Shown one piece after another: positions 1 through 7,750 of a stretch of DNA of 17,408 nucleotides; positions within the stretch are counted from its first letter, which is position 1, and every line of letters starts with the position of its first letter. This stretch comes from Devosia equisanguinis. GTDB taxonomy: Bacteria > Pseudomonadota > Alphaproteobacteria > Rhizobiales > Devosiaceae. The position numbers and the translations under genes are program-made. The stretch lies in NCBI GenBank assembly GCA_945888565.1, contig CAMDAL010000032.1, positions 1 through 17,408 on the forward strand, given 5' to 3'. The notes below the pieces were generated by a model. That model saw only the letters and a program-made list of their open reading frames with translations. It did not search any database and was not told the origin of the DNA.

Positions 1-859
1 AGCGCTTGTCCCAGCTCAGCTTGACGCCCAGCGTCTTCTTGCCCTCGTACATGTCGTAGCAGACGACGCCGACATCGCGCATGCCGGCAGCATCCGAGCC
101 CGCGTGCGGACCAGTGAGGGCGAAGCATGGGACTTCGAGGCCCTTGGCAAGGCGGCCGAGATACTTGTCCTTCTGCGCCTGCGTCCCGTACTTCTCGAGC
201 AGTTCGCCCGGCCCCAGCGAGTTGGGGACCATCACGGTGATACCGGCGGCGATGGAGCGCGAGGCGATCTTGCTGACCACCTGGCTCTGCGCCTGCGCCG
301 AGAAGCCGAGGCCGCCATACTCGGTGCCGATCAGCATGCCGAGGAAGCCCTTTTCCTTGAGGTACGCCCAGACCTCTGGCGACATGTCGGCGCGGTTGTG
401 GCGGGTATCCCAGTCGTCGATCATGGCGCAGACGGTTTCGACCGGACCGGCAAGGAAGGCCTGCTCCTCGGTGCTGAGGGTGGGCTTGCGGACGCCGAGC
501 AGCTTGCTCCAGTCCGGCTTGCCGCCGAAGAGTTCGGCATCCCAGCCCACCGTGCCAGCGTCGAGCGCCTCCTGCTCGGTGCGCGAGACGCGGGGCAGGA
601 TGCGCTTCACCATCGCGTAGGCAGGACCGGTGAGAATGAGCTTGCGGACGGGTTTCAGCGCGAACACTGCGAGGATCAGCCCCGGCACGACCAGCAGCCA
701 GCGGAACGGGTCGGCAATGACCAGCGCGAAGGGCTCGAGGATCACGAGGTTGAGGAGTGCGAGCACCACCCATAGCGCCGCCCACTGCCAGACCGGCGCG
801 CGCCGCACGGCGAGGGTCGCAAAGCCGGTGAGCCCAATCAGCACCAGAATTGGAAACAT
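1..859 (-). CDS. fadE: FadE-type acyl-CoA dehydrogenase, N-terminal part (runs off window)
   Basis: Oxidises acyl-CoA to trans-2-enoyl-CoA with FAD, the first step of beta-oxidation. The ATG at 859 opens a frame of 286 codons to the window edge, with a strong GAGGAGG ribosome site just upstream. Two hydrophobic segments (about residues 1-20 and 28-56) suggest membrane anchoring, as in E. coli FadE. They are followed by a stretch I recognise from E. coli FadE: VSRTEQEALDAGTVGWDAELF, GKPDWSKL, LSTEEQAFLAGPVE, PNSLGPGELL and the FAD-contact region LTGPHAGSDA (residues 248-257). The catalytic region and the C-terminal domain lie outside the window, so completeness cannot be judged. It is divergent from fadD, with a palindromic operator over its likely promoter, which fits a shared fatty-acid regulon. 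Ordinary ~380-residue acyl-CoA dehydrogenases lack this N-terminal region, so the FadE subclass is well supported. Confidence 0.9.
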   Translation of the reverse strand, partial: MFPILVLIGLTGFATLAVRRAPVWQWAALWVVLALLNLVILEPFALVIADPFRWLLVVPGLILAVFALKPVRKLILTGPAYAMVKRILPRVSRTEQEALDAGTVGWDAELFGGKPDWSKLLGVRKPTLSTEEQAFLAGPVETVCAMIDDWDTRHNRADMSPEVWAYLKEKGFLGMLIGTEYGGLGFSAQAQSQVVSKIASRSIAAGITVMVPNSLGPGELLEKYGTQAQKDKYLGRLAKGLEVPCFALTGPHAGSDAAGMRDVGVVCYDMYEGKKTLGVKLSWDKR

Positions 860-948
860 GCTCCGTCCTCCTCGACCAGCCAGCGTTCGACGCGGCCCAC
901 CCGCAGACGCGGATACCTGGGCGGCGATGCGCCTCGTATAGCACGTCG

Positions 949-977
949 AAGATAGGGGTGGTTGACGTTAACGTCAA
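949..977 (-). promoter_or_regulatory. Probable sigma-70 promoter of fadE
   Basis: On the minus strand TTGACG (977-972) is followed after exactly 17 bases by TATCTT (954-949). This is a good -35 and an acceptable -10. Transcription would start near 942, giving a leader of about 80 bases before the fadE ATG at 859. The -35 lies inside the palindrome at 960-979, so a protein bound there would be expected to block or remodel polymerase binding. The call comes from visual matching only. Confidence 0.55.
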
Positions 978-979
978 CC
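960..979. promoter_or_regulatory. Perfect palindromic operator, fadE proximal
   Basis: A 20-base perfect palindrome with core TTGACGTTAACGTCAA (962-977) lies between divergent fadE and fadD. MerR-family LiuR-type regulators of acyl-CoA catabolism bind palindromes of this general type, and a LiuR-like gene sits two genes away at 2843. The site covers the -35 and spacer of the predicted fadE promoter. Which protein binds it is inference. Confidence 0.75.
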
Positions 980-1065
980 TGTAGCCGCTTAGGGCATTAG
1001 CCGGTCGATTGGGGATTATAGACTCGCTTCGGGACACGGGCCGTTCACGAGTTCGCGTCGCGTGT

Positions 1066-1081
1066 TTGACGCTAACGTCAA
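1066..1081. promoter_or_regulatory. Second operator copy, fadD proximal
   Basis: TTGACGCTAACGTCAA is identical to the core of the 960-979 palindrome except for one base (C at 1072). It lies 54 bases upstream of the fadD ATG. Its centre is 104 bp from that of the first site, close to ten helical turns, so both would face the same side of the DNA. TTGACG at 1066 could also act as a fadD -35, but no convincing -10 follows at 17-18 bases. Confidence 0.7.
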
Positions 1082-1134
1082 GCGATGGCAGTCTTCTTCC
1101 AAAGGGATGCTTGAACATCCCGGAGGAGGAACAC

Positions 1135-2856
1135 ATGGCCATAAACTCAGCCGAGCATGAGCGACCCTGGGTAGCGCACTATCCGCCTGGCATCGAATGG
1201 GACGTGCCGATCGACACCACACCGGTCCACGAGCAGGTGCTTCGCGCCTGCGCAGCCGCGCCGGACGCGGACGCGCTGGATTTCCTCGGCAAGAAGACGA
1301 AGTTCCGTGACCTGGCGCGGCAGATCGATGCCTTTGCCGGGGCGCTGCAGCAGAAGTTCGGCGTGAAGAAGGGCACGCGGGTCGGGTTGCTGCTGCCCAA
1401 TACGCCGTTCTTCGTCGTCGCCTACTACGCCATCCTCCAGGCCGGCGGCACCGTGGTGAACTGCAACCCCCTCTATACGGTCAGCGAGTTGCGCCACATC
1501 GTCGGCAATGCCGGCGCCGAACTGATGATCACCCTCGACCTCAAGCTGATCTTCGAGAAGGCGGAGAAACTGGTGTCCGAAGGGCACATCAAACGCCTGA
1601 TCGTCTGCAACTTCCCCGGGGCCCTGCCTGGCGCCAAGAAGCTGCTGTTCAAGATCGCCAAGTCCGGTGATCTCGCCAAGGTGTCCGCCAGCCCGATTGC
1701 CGACCGCATCGCCGATTTCGATGCGCTCGTCGGGCTGAAGCTGACGCCGACGCCGACGCCGGTGAGCATCGACGCAGCGACCGACTGCGCCGTACAGCAA
1801 TATACCGGCGGCACCACCGGCGTACCGAAGGGCGCCATGCTGAGCCACGCCAACATCGCCGCGCAGGTGAGCCAGATCAACTACTGGGGTGGACACCTCT
1901 TTCACCCGCCTAGCCGGGTGATCGCGGTACTACCGTTCTTCCACATCTTTGCCATGACCACCTGCATGAACCTGCCGCTGTCCGGAGGCGTGCAGGTGAT
2001 CATGCTGCCGCGCTTCGAGATGCGGGCGTTTCTGGACACGATGACCCGCACCGGCGCAAACGTGCTGCTGGCAGTGCCGACGCTGATCCAGGCGCTGGCC
2101 AAGCACGGAGAGAAGTCGGTGCCGCACCTGCAGTCGCTCGAAGTGACAGTATCGGGGGGCGCCCCCCTGTCGGACGAGGTGCGCGCCAACTGGAGCAAGG
2201 TCAGCAAGTCGCTGCTCGCCGAAGGCTATGGCCTGACAGAGGCGTCGCCGGTGGTCTGCTGTGCAGCGCTGGCGGTGCCATCGAAGCCGTTGTCGATCGG
2301 CCAGCCGCTGCCCGGCACGGACATCCGCTTCATCGATGTCGAGACCGGCAAGCTGGTGCCGCTCGGCGAGCGCGGCGAACTGCAGGTGAAGGGTCCGCAG
2401 GTCATGGTCGGCTACTACAATGACGCCGAGGCGACCAGGAACGCCTTCATGGATGGCTGGCTGCGCACCGGCGACGTCGGCTACATGGACGAGGACGGCT
2501 ACGTGTTCCTGGTGGATCGCATCAAGGACCTGATCATCTGCTCGGGCTTCAACGTCTACCCGCGCGTCATCGAGGAAGCGCTGATGCACCATCCGGCGGT
2601 GGAGGAAACCAACGTCATCGGCGTGCCCGACGAGTATCGCGGCGAGGCACCGGTTGCCTACGTGAAGCTCAAGGAAGGTCAGAAAGTGACCGACGGCGAG
2701 TTGAAGACCTTCCTCGGAGAGACCCTCAACAAGATCGAAATGCCCAAGGAAATCATCTTCAAGGAAGAACTGCCGAAGACCCTGATCGGCAAGCTGAGCA
2801 AGAAGGAACTGCGCGAGGACTACAAGGGACGGAAGAAGTCGAATGAACCGGCCTGA
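1135..2856 (+). CDS. fadD: Long-chain acyl-CoA synthetase (AMP-forming)
   Basis: Activates fatty acids to acyl-CoA through an acyl-adenylate, feeding beta-oxidation. The protein has 573 residues, close to the ~560 of E. coli FadD. Adenylate-forming motifs are clear: YTGGTTGVPKGAML (from residue 223, ATP/phosphate loop), GYGLTEASP (364-372), RTGDVGYMDEDGY (from 444) followed by VDRIKDLIICSGFNVYP, and the C-terminal catalytic lysine in GKLSKKELR (K553). The frame is open back to 1009, but ATG 1135 is chosen because CGGAGGAGGA (1121-1130) sits just upstream and an earlier start would translate through the second operator. The gene overlaps the next one by 14 bases. It probably forms an operon with the MerR regulator and lipoprotein. 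The fatty-acid chain-length preference cannot be read from the sequence. Confidence 0.93.
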   Translation: MAINSAEHERPWVAHYPPGIEWDVPIDTTPVHEQVLRACAAAPDADALDFLGKKTKFRDLARQIDAFAGALQQKFGVKKGTRVGLLLPNTPFFVVAYYAILQAGGTVVNCNPLYTVSELRHIVGNAGAELMITLDLKLIFEKAEKLVSEGHIKRLIVCNFPGALPGAKKLLFKIAKSGDLAKVSASPIADRIADFDALVGLKLTPTPTPVSIDAATDCAVQQYTGGTTGVPKGAMLSHANIAAQVSQINYWGGHLFHPPSRVIAVLPFFHIFAMTTCMNLPLSGGVQVIMLPRFEMRAFLDTMTRTGANVLLAVPTLIQALAKHGEKSVPHLQSLEVTVSGGAPLSDEVRANWSKVSKSLLAEGYGLTEASPVVCCAALAVPSKPLSIGQPLPGTDIRFIDVETGKLVPLGERGELQVKGPQVMVGYYNDAEATRNAFMDGWLRTGDVGYMDEDGYVFLVDRIKDLIICSGFNVYPRVIEEALMHHPAVEETNVIGVPDEYRGEAPVAYVKLKEGQKVTDGELKTFLGETLNKIEMPKEIIFKEELPKTLIGKLSKKELREDYKGRKKSNEPA

Positions 2857-3238
2857 GCAGGAAGGGCGCGACCTGTTCGCCATCGCCGACCTCGCTGGCG
2901 AGTTCGGCATTTCCACCCGCGCCATCCGCTTTTACGAGACCAAGGGACTGCTGCGGCCGGAGCGGGTGGGCGGCACGCGGGTGTTCCGCCGCCGTGATCG
3001 CGCACGTTTGATCCTCATCCTGCGCGGTAAGCGGCTAGGGTTCTCGCTGCGGGACATTTCCGACTACCTCAGCCTCTACGATGCGCATTCGCAGACGGCT
3101 CAGGTGAAACTGCTGATCCAGAAGGTCGACGAGCGGCTGATGCTGCTCGAAGCCCAGCTGGGTGACCTGCAGACGACAATCTCCGAGCTTCGGGAAATCC
3201 GGAAGTTCGCGGACGACCGATTAGCCCAAGGCGCCTGA
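2843..3238 (+). CDS. MerR-family transcriptional regulator, LiuR-like
   Basis: A 131-residue DNA-binding regulator. Residues 11-80 form a MerR winged helix: FAIADLAGEFGISTRAIRFY, then KGLLRPERVGGTRVFRRRDR. LILRGKRLGFSLRDISDYLSLYD matches my recollection of LiuR-type regulators, which control branched-chain amino acid and fatty-acid catabolism. Residues ~90-125 look like the dimerising coiled-coil helix. No C-terminal cysteine cluster is present, so metal sensing as in MerR or CueR is unlikely. An acyl-CoA-type ligand is inferred from context. The start overlaps the end of fadD by 14 bases. Autoregulation through the palindromes upstream of fadD is the simplest model. Confidence 0.85.
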   Translation: MNRPEQEGRDLFAIADLAGEFGISTRAIRFYETKGLLRPERVGGTRVFRRRDRARLILILRGKRLGFSLRDISDYLSLYDAHSQTAQVKLLIQKVDERLMLLEAQLGDLQTTISELREIRKFADDRLAQGA

Positions 3239-3844
3239 ATGCTTCGATCCCTGCTGACCCTGATCGCTGTTGCGACGATGGTATTGCTCGCCGCCTGCAC
3301 GATCTCGTCGCCGACCCAGTTGGTGGGGGCCGACGAGGGCGCTGCCCCGCTGCCCGCGACCTTCGTCGCCTATGGTTACAAGCAGGGCGACGACGACATC
3401 TGGCGTCGCACCGAGGAAGCTCCGGTGGGCTATGCGCTGTCCGGCAACGCCTATGTCGCGGCCGACAACTCGATGACGCTGCGCTTCGTGCCGCTCGACA
3501 ATAACGGCTACCTGCTGTCGGTCGCCGGCAACGAACCGGGCGCGCTGTACGGCACGGCCTGGGTCAAGGGCCAGATCATGGTCATCCGCATGATGCTGTC
3601 CGATGATGGGGACATGGCGCTGGAAAAGGCCAAAGCGGCGTCACCGCCCGACATCGCCAGCGACATTTCCCCTGAGGACGGCGGCCTCGCCGTGACGAAG
3701 CGCGAGACGCTCGACCACCTGGTGTCGCTGGTGCGCAAGGGCACGGTTGCGACCGAGCCGCTGGTGGCCTGGGTCGCCGAGGACCCTGATGCGCCCACTC
3801 CGACGACGATCCGCAAGGACACGAACGGGTGGAAGGCGGAGTAA
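3239..3844 (+). CDS. Predicted lipoprotein of unknown function
   Basis: A 201-residue protein starting on the base after the MerR stop codon (TGA then ATG), so probably translationally coupled. The N-terminus is a lipoprotein signal peptide: a charged start (MLR), a hydrophobic core, and lipobox LAAC with the modified cysteine at position 20. The mature protein is acidic, with a possible small beta-rich domain (YGYKQGDDDIWRRTEEAP, NNGYLLSVAGNEPGALYGTA). I recognise no family. Its operon position suggests an envelope role linked to fatty-acid use, but this is only inference. Its stop (3842-3844) directly abuts the stop of the convergent UVR gene. Confidence 0.8.
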   Translation: MLRSLLTLIAVATMVLLAACTISSPTQLVGADEGAAPLPATFVAYGYKQGDDDIWRRTEEAPVGYALSGNAYVAADNSMTLRFVPLDNNGYLLSVAGNEPGALYGTAWVKGQIMVIRMMLSDDGDMALEKAKAASPPDIASDISPEDGGLAVTKRETLDHLVSLVRKGTVATEPLVAWVAEDPDAPTPTTIRKDTNGWKAE

Positions 3845-4102
3845 CTACCGCTTCCGGCCCTTCACGTTCGTCATCAGGTCCGGCTTTTTCGGGCGCGTCC
3901 AGCCCTTGGGCGGTTCGACGACCGGAACGTTGGTGCCCAGCCCCATCGACCCCGGCGGCGGCTGGCTTGCCTGCACCGCGCCGCGCAGTTGCTGGATCGC
4001 ATCCCGGTACCGGGCGGCCGCTTCATAGTCCTCGGCAGCGACGGCATCGGCCATCTGCTTTTCGAGCGCGGCGATCTTGCGGTCGTTGTTCATGAGCGAC
4101 AT
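3845..4102 (-). CDS. Small UvrB/UvrC-motif (UVR) protein
   Basis: An 85-residue protein. Residues ~8-40 (RKIAALEKQMADAVAAEDYE followed by AAARYRDAIQQL) form a UVR helical-hairpin motif, the module by which UvrB and UvrC contact each other. The rest is a proline-rich then basic tail ending KGRKR. It starts 8 bases after the DNA ligase stop, so it is the last gene of a LExo-ligase-UVR operon. Two in-frame ATGs are possible (4102 and 4093), with no strong ribosome site to separate them. UVR motifs also occur in Clp/McsA-type proteins, so a repair role comes from context rather than from the motif. Confidence 0.8.
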   Translation of the reverse strand: MSLMNNDRKIAALEKQMADAVAAEDYEAAARYRDAIQQLRGAVQASQPPPGSMGLGTNVPVVEPPKGWTRPKKPDLMTNVKGRKR

Positions 4103-4110
4103 CGCGTGCC

Positions 4111-5706
4111 TCAGGTGGCTGAGAGGAAAACCTGCATATCGTCGAGCGTGGCGGCTTCGGTTGCCGGCTTGTCCCACCGTATCCGGTTGATGCGGGGGAA
4201 GCGAAGCGCCACGCCGGACTTGTGCCGGGTGGATTGCTGAGCGGAATCGAACGCCACTTCGAACACCAGCTCCTTGTTCACTTCGCGTACCGGACCAAAG
4301 CTGGCGACGGTGTTGTTGCGCACCCACTTGTCCAGCTGCTTCAGCTCCTCGTCGGTGAAGCCGAAATAGGCCTTGCCGATGGGGACGATCTCGTTGCCCT
4401 TCCAGACGCCGAACGTGTAGTCGGAATAGAAGCTCGAGCGCTTGCCGTGGCCGCGCTGGGCATACATCAGGATGGCGTCGACGACATTCGGGTCGCGCTT
4501 CCACTTGTACCACAGGCCCTTCGGGCGGCCGGGCACATAGACCGAGGAACGCAGCTTCAGCATGACGCCTTCGTGGCCGTGCTCGGCTGCACCCTTGCGA
4601 CGGATCTCGGCGAGCTGGTCCCAGCCGTCGAACAGGACGATCGGCGACAGGTCGAGCCGGGTCTGGGGGTTGTTGGCGAACCAGGTTTCGAGCCGGGCGC
4701 GGCGCTCGGTCCACGGCAGCGCCCGGATGTCCTCGCTGCCGTCGAACAGCATGTCGTAGACGCGGATGAAGCCGGGATAGGCGGTGAGGTGCTTGCCCAG
4801 CGCCGTCTTGCGGTTGAGCCGCTGCTGCAGGTCGTTGAAGGGAGCGGGGTCGAACTCCTGGCCGACCAGCAGTTCGCCATCGAGCACCGCATCGCCGAAC
4901 ACTGCCCCGGTGACGTCGGGGAAGGCGTCGGCGATGTCGTCGCCGGTGCGGCTGAACAGCGAGACCTTGCCGCGCGCCGCGATCAGCTGGACACGGATGC
5001 CGTCCCACTTCCATTCGGCGACAAAGTCCTTTGGATCGAGCTTCTCGAGGTCCTTCTCCTCGTCGATGGGGTTCGACAGCATCAGCGGGTGGAAGCGCGA
5101 GGCGTGGTCGATGTCGGGGCGTTCGGTCTTGCCGTCGAGCCAGTCGAACAGTTCGGTATAGGGCACGGTGAGGCCGTTCCAGACTTCCTCGATCTCCTGC
5201 ACCGGCTTGCCGCTCATCTCCGCCAGCGCAGTCTTGGCGAGCCGGGCAGAGACGCCGATGCGCAGCGCGCCGGTGGCGAATTTCACCAGCGCCCAGCGTT
5301 CGTTGATGGTGGCGCGGGTGAGCAGCGAGCCGATCAGGCGCGGCAGATCGGCCTTGCTGGTCATGTTGAAGAGTTCGACCAGATTACTGAGCGACGGCAG
5401 CGGCTCCGTGCAACCATCATCTTCAGACGAAGAGTGATGCGGCCAGATCAACGCTATGGTCTCGCCGAGATCGCCGACATAGTCGTAGCTCAGCGCGAAA
5501 AGGTGCGGATCGACCTCGGCCAGCACGATGTCGCGCAGCCCCGCCGGCTTGACGTTCTTGAAGGTTAGCGCCCCGGTGAGGATGGCGAGCCCGAGGCCGC
5601 GGTCCGGATCGGGGGTCGAGCGGAAATACTCCACCATCGCCTCGAGCTTGCGGTTGCGTGAGGGGGTGAGGACGAGGGTTTCCATCAGCGCGGCAAAGGC
5701 TCTCAT
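4111..5706 (-). CDS. ATP-dependent DNA ligase
   Basis: Seals DNA nicks using ATP. The 531-residue length is usual for the bacterial multi-domain class associated with LExo. Residues ~1-190 form the N-terminal DNA-binding domain. The adenylation domain carries motif I KWDGIRVQL with nucleophile K233 and SRTGDD shortly after. The C-terminal OB domain includes YAQRGHGKRSSFYSDYTFGV and the GVALRFPRINRIRWDK region near the end. ATG 5706 is chosen because GGAGGAGGTGG lies just upstream and it overlaps the exonuclease stop as ATGA. The open frame extends further upstream only as a shadow of the exonuclease gene. This class is thought to act in DNA repair alongside the essential NAD-dependent LigA. 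Confidence 0.94.
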   Translation of the reverse strand: MRAFAALMETLVLTPSRNRKLEAMVEYFRSTPDPDRGLGLAILTGALTFKNVKPAGLRDIVLAEVDPHLFALSYDYVGDLGETIALIWPHHSSSEDDGCTEPLPSLSNLVELFNMTSKADLPRLIGSLLTRATINERWALVKFATGALRIGVSARLAKTALAEMSGKPVQEIEEVWNGLTVPYTELFDWLDGKTERPDIDHASRFHPLMLSNPIDEEKDLEKLDPKDFVAEWKWDGIRVQLIAARGKVSLFSRTGDDIADAFPDVTGAVFGDAVLDGELLVGQEFDPAPFNDLQQRLNRKTALGKHLTAYPGFIRVYDMLFDGSEDIRALPWTERRARLETWFANNPQTRLDLSPIVLFDGWDQLAEIRRKGAAEHGHEGVMLKLRSSVYVPGRPKGLWYKWKRDPNVVDAILMYAQRGHGKRSSFYSDYTFGVWKGNEIVPIGKAYFGFTDEELKQLDKWVRNNTVASFGPVREVNKELVFEVAFDSAQQSTRHKSGVALRFPRINRIRWDKPATEAATLDDMQVFLSAT

Positions 5707-6704
5707 TCCACCTCCTCCTCGCCATCCTCGTAGGCCTCGATCCGCAACGGCTCCGCTTCGAGCCCCTGCTGCTGGCAATGATAGACCAGCGCATCCTCGC
5801 GACCATGCGTCACCCAGACCTTGCTGGCCCGGGTGTCGGTGATGGTCTGGCGCAGCTCGTTCCAGTCGGCATGGTCGGAGATGATAAGCGGCAGCTCGAC
5901 CCCGCCCTGCTTGGCCCGCTGCTTGACGCTCATCCAGCCCGATGCCACCGCCAGCACCGGATCGGGGAGCCGGCGGCTCCAGCGATCCTTGATGGCGGAG
6001 GGCGGGGCGATGATGACCTGGCCCTTGAGGTCGTCCTTGCTCACCTCGAGCGAGGGGCGAAGATCGCCCAGCGGAATGCCGCGCTCGATATACAGTTCGC
6101 AGAGCCGAATCATGGCGCCGTGCAGGTAGATCGGGGCGTCCCAGCCGGCGTCGCGCAGCAGCGCGATCACCCGCTGCGCCTTGCCGAGCGCATAGCTGCC
6201 GATGACGTGCGAGCGCTCGGGGAAGGTCTCGACGGAGCGCAGCAACCGGCCGATCTCGTCGAGTGGTTTGGGGTGCTGGAACACCGGCAGGCCGAAGGTT
6301 GCCTCGGTGACCAGCAGGTCGCATTCGGCCAGCTCGAACGTCTGCGCGGTGCCGTCGGGCAGCCGCTTGTAGTCGCCGGTGAGGACGATGCGCTGGCCGC
6401 GATGCTCCATCACCACCTGTGCCGAGCCGAGGATGTGGCCGGCGGGAACCAGCGTGATGGTGACGTCGTCGACGACGAGCGGCGTGTTGAATTCGAGCGC
6501 CTGAAACTGCCCGGCGCAATCCTCGCCGTAGCGCACCTTCATGATGGCGATGGTATCGGGCGTCGCCAGCACCGCGCCATGGCCGGAGCGGGCGTGGTCG
6601 GCGTGGCCATGCGTGATGATGGCCCGGGCCCGCGGTTGCGGCGGGTCGATATAGGCGTCGATCGGGATGACGCGGAGGTCACGATCAAGGAACGGGGCGG
6701 CCAT
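5703..6704 (-). CDS. Ligase-associated DNA exonuclease (LExo), MBL/beta-CASP fold
   Basis: A 333-residue predicted nuclease resembling mRNA 3'-end-processing (CPSF73/SNM1) enzymes. Metal-binding motif HGHADH is at residues 32-37. Further ligands sit in PAGHILGSAQV (H90) and LTGDYKR, with a late SDHADW histidine at H278. GSYALGKAQRV is typical of the beta-CASP insertion. ATG 6704 is preferred. A GTG at 6761 would add 19 residues outside the family fold, and neither start has a strong ribosome site. It overlaps the ligase start by 4 bases, and this pairing is well known for the family. Lhr helicase and PdeM phosphoesterase genes, often nearby, are not in this window. Confidence 0.92.
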   Translation of the reverse strand: MAAPFLDRDLRVIPIDAYIDPPQPRARAIITHGHADHARSGHGAVLATPDTIAIMKVRYGEDCAGQFQALEFNTPLVVDDVTITLVPAGHILGSAQVVMEHRGQRIVLTGDYKRLPDGTAQTFELAECDLLVTEATFGLPVFQHPKPLDEIGRLLRSVETFPERSHVIGSYALGKAQRVIALLRDAGWDAPIYLHGAMIRLCELYIERGIPLGDLRPSLEVSKDDLKGQVIIAPPSAIKDRWSRRLPDPVLAVASGWMSVKQRAKQGGVELPLIISDHADWNELRQTITDTRASKVWVTHGREDALVYHCQQQGLEAEPLRIEAYEDGEEEVE

Positions 6705-6826
6705 GGCACTCGGGATACTGTCAGTCGGTAAAGCTGAACGCACGAAAAGGCAGTTCGGCACACTAGTAGCGGCAAGTTCAACGGACTAGGGTCTGTCGCC
6801 GAACCAAATTCATACCGGAGCCGATA

Positions 6827-7306
6827 ATGCAGAGCCTGCTTTCCCTCGCCGCCGCACACCCGTCCCGTACCTACGCCGCGGGCGAAATCATCATCGGACA
6901 GGGCTTCGAGGGTGGCAATCTGTACATTCTCGAAAGCGGGCAGCTGGCGGTGGAACGCGACGGCGTGCGAATCGCCACGGTCGCCATGCCCGGCGCATTG
7001 ATCGGCGAGATGTCGGTGGTGCTGGGCACGATGAACACGGCAACCGTGCAGGCCGAAAAGCCGAGCACGATGCGGGTCATCCGCGACGCTCAGAAATACC
7101 TGAAGACCGACCCGGAGCTGACCTTTCGCATCGCCTGGCTGATGGCCAACCGGCTCGACGCGACCTCCGCCTACCTGGTGCAACTCACCAAGGACCATGC
7201 CGGCAAGCCGGAAGGCGGGCTGCTCGGCCGCATCCTGTCGACGTTGAACTCCAACGACGAGAAGCGCTACACGCCGGTGCACCGCGGCGACATGTTCGGC
7301 AGCTGA
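6827..7306 (+). CDS. Stand-alone cyclic-nucleotide-binding-fold protein
   Basis: A 159-residue protein consisting of one Crp-like cNMP-binding barrel (residues ~8-105) and a helical tail, with no helix-turn-helix, channel or kinase domain. Visible are YAAGEIIIGQG, GGNLYILESGQLAV and the phosphate-binding cassette GEMSVVLGTMNTATV (60-74). The arginine that normally contacts the cyclic phosphate is replaced by N70, so classical cAMP binding is doubtful. GGAG lies about 8 bases before the ATG. It is divergent from the exonuclease and convergent with trxC (6 bases between stops). Its partner and ligand are unknown, and its small cytoplasmic form suggests a sensor or adaptor. Confidence 0.85.
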   Translation: MQSLLSLAAAHPSRTYAAGEIIIGQGFEGGNLYILESGQLAVERDGVRIATVAMPGALIGEMSVVLGTMNTATVQAEKPSTMRVIRDAQKYLKTDPELTFRIAWLMANRLDATSAYLVQLTKDHAGKPEGGLLGRILSTLNSNDEKRYTPVHRGDMFGS

Positions 7307-7312
7307 GCCGCG

Positions 7313-7750
7313 CTACCCCGCGTACTGCTCCAGCCAGGCCGTGAGGGTTCGCGCGTCCATCGCCCCAGCCTTCTGTGCCACGATCTTGCCGTGGCGGAAG
7401 ACGATCAGATTGGGGATGCCACGGATGTCGTAGCGGGCCGCGACCTGCGGATTGGCCTCGGTGTCGAGCTTGAGGAACCGCATCCGCGGCTCCAGCGTGC
7501 GCGCCGCCGCCTCGAACGACGGCGCCATCATGTGGCACGGCCCGCACCAGTCGGCCCAGAAATCCACCACCACCGGCACGTCCGACCGGCTGATCTGCCG
7601 CTCGAACGTGGCCGCGTCGACATTGGCCGGCTGACCGTCAAACAGCGGCTCGTGGCACTTGCCGCATTTTCCGTCGGCCAGCGACTTGTCGCCGGCCACC
7701 CGGTTGGTGCTCCCGCAATGCGGGCAAACGATCATGCGCGGATCGGACAT
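7313..7750 (-). CDS. trxC: Thioredoxin 2 (zinc-ribbon thioredoxin)
   Basis: A 145-residue cytoplasmic disulfide reductase. The N-terminal zinc ribbon has C9-x2-C12 and C29-x2-C32. The thioredoxin fold carries DFWADWCGPC with active site WCGPC (68-72) and the cis-proline region GIPNLIVF. Length and architecture match E. coli TrxC, which is induced by oxidative stress. ATG 7750 shares one base with the stop codon of the upstream protease (TGATG), indicating translational coupling. An adjacent GTG at 7753 is possible but less likely. Confidence 0.95.
   Translation of the reverse strand: MSDPRMIVCPHCGSTNRVAGDKSLADGKCGKCHEPLFDGQPANVDAATFERQISRSDVPVVVDFWADWCGPCHMMAPSFEAAARTLEPRMRFLKLDTEANPQVAARYDIRGIPNLIVFRHGKIVAQKAGAMDARTLTAWLEQYAG

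Noticed and set aside
1009..1134. Upstream in-frame extension of fadD (42 codons)
   Set aside because: It has no ribosome site, would translate through an operator, and bears no family resemblance. The ATG at 1135 has a strong ribosome site.
4222..6731. Long plus-strand open frames opposite the ligase and exonuclease
   Set aside because: The minus-strand proteins carry complete catalytic motifs. The plus-strand frames have biased, featureless composition.
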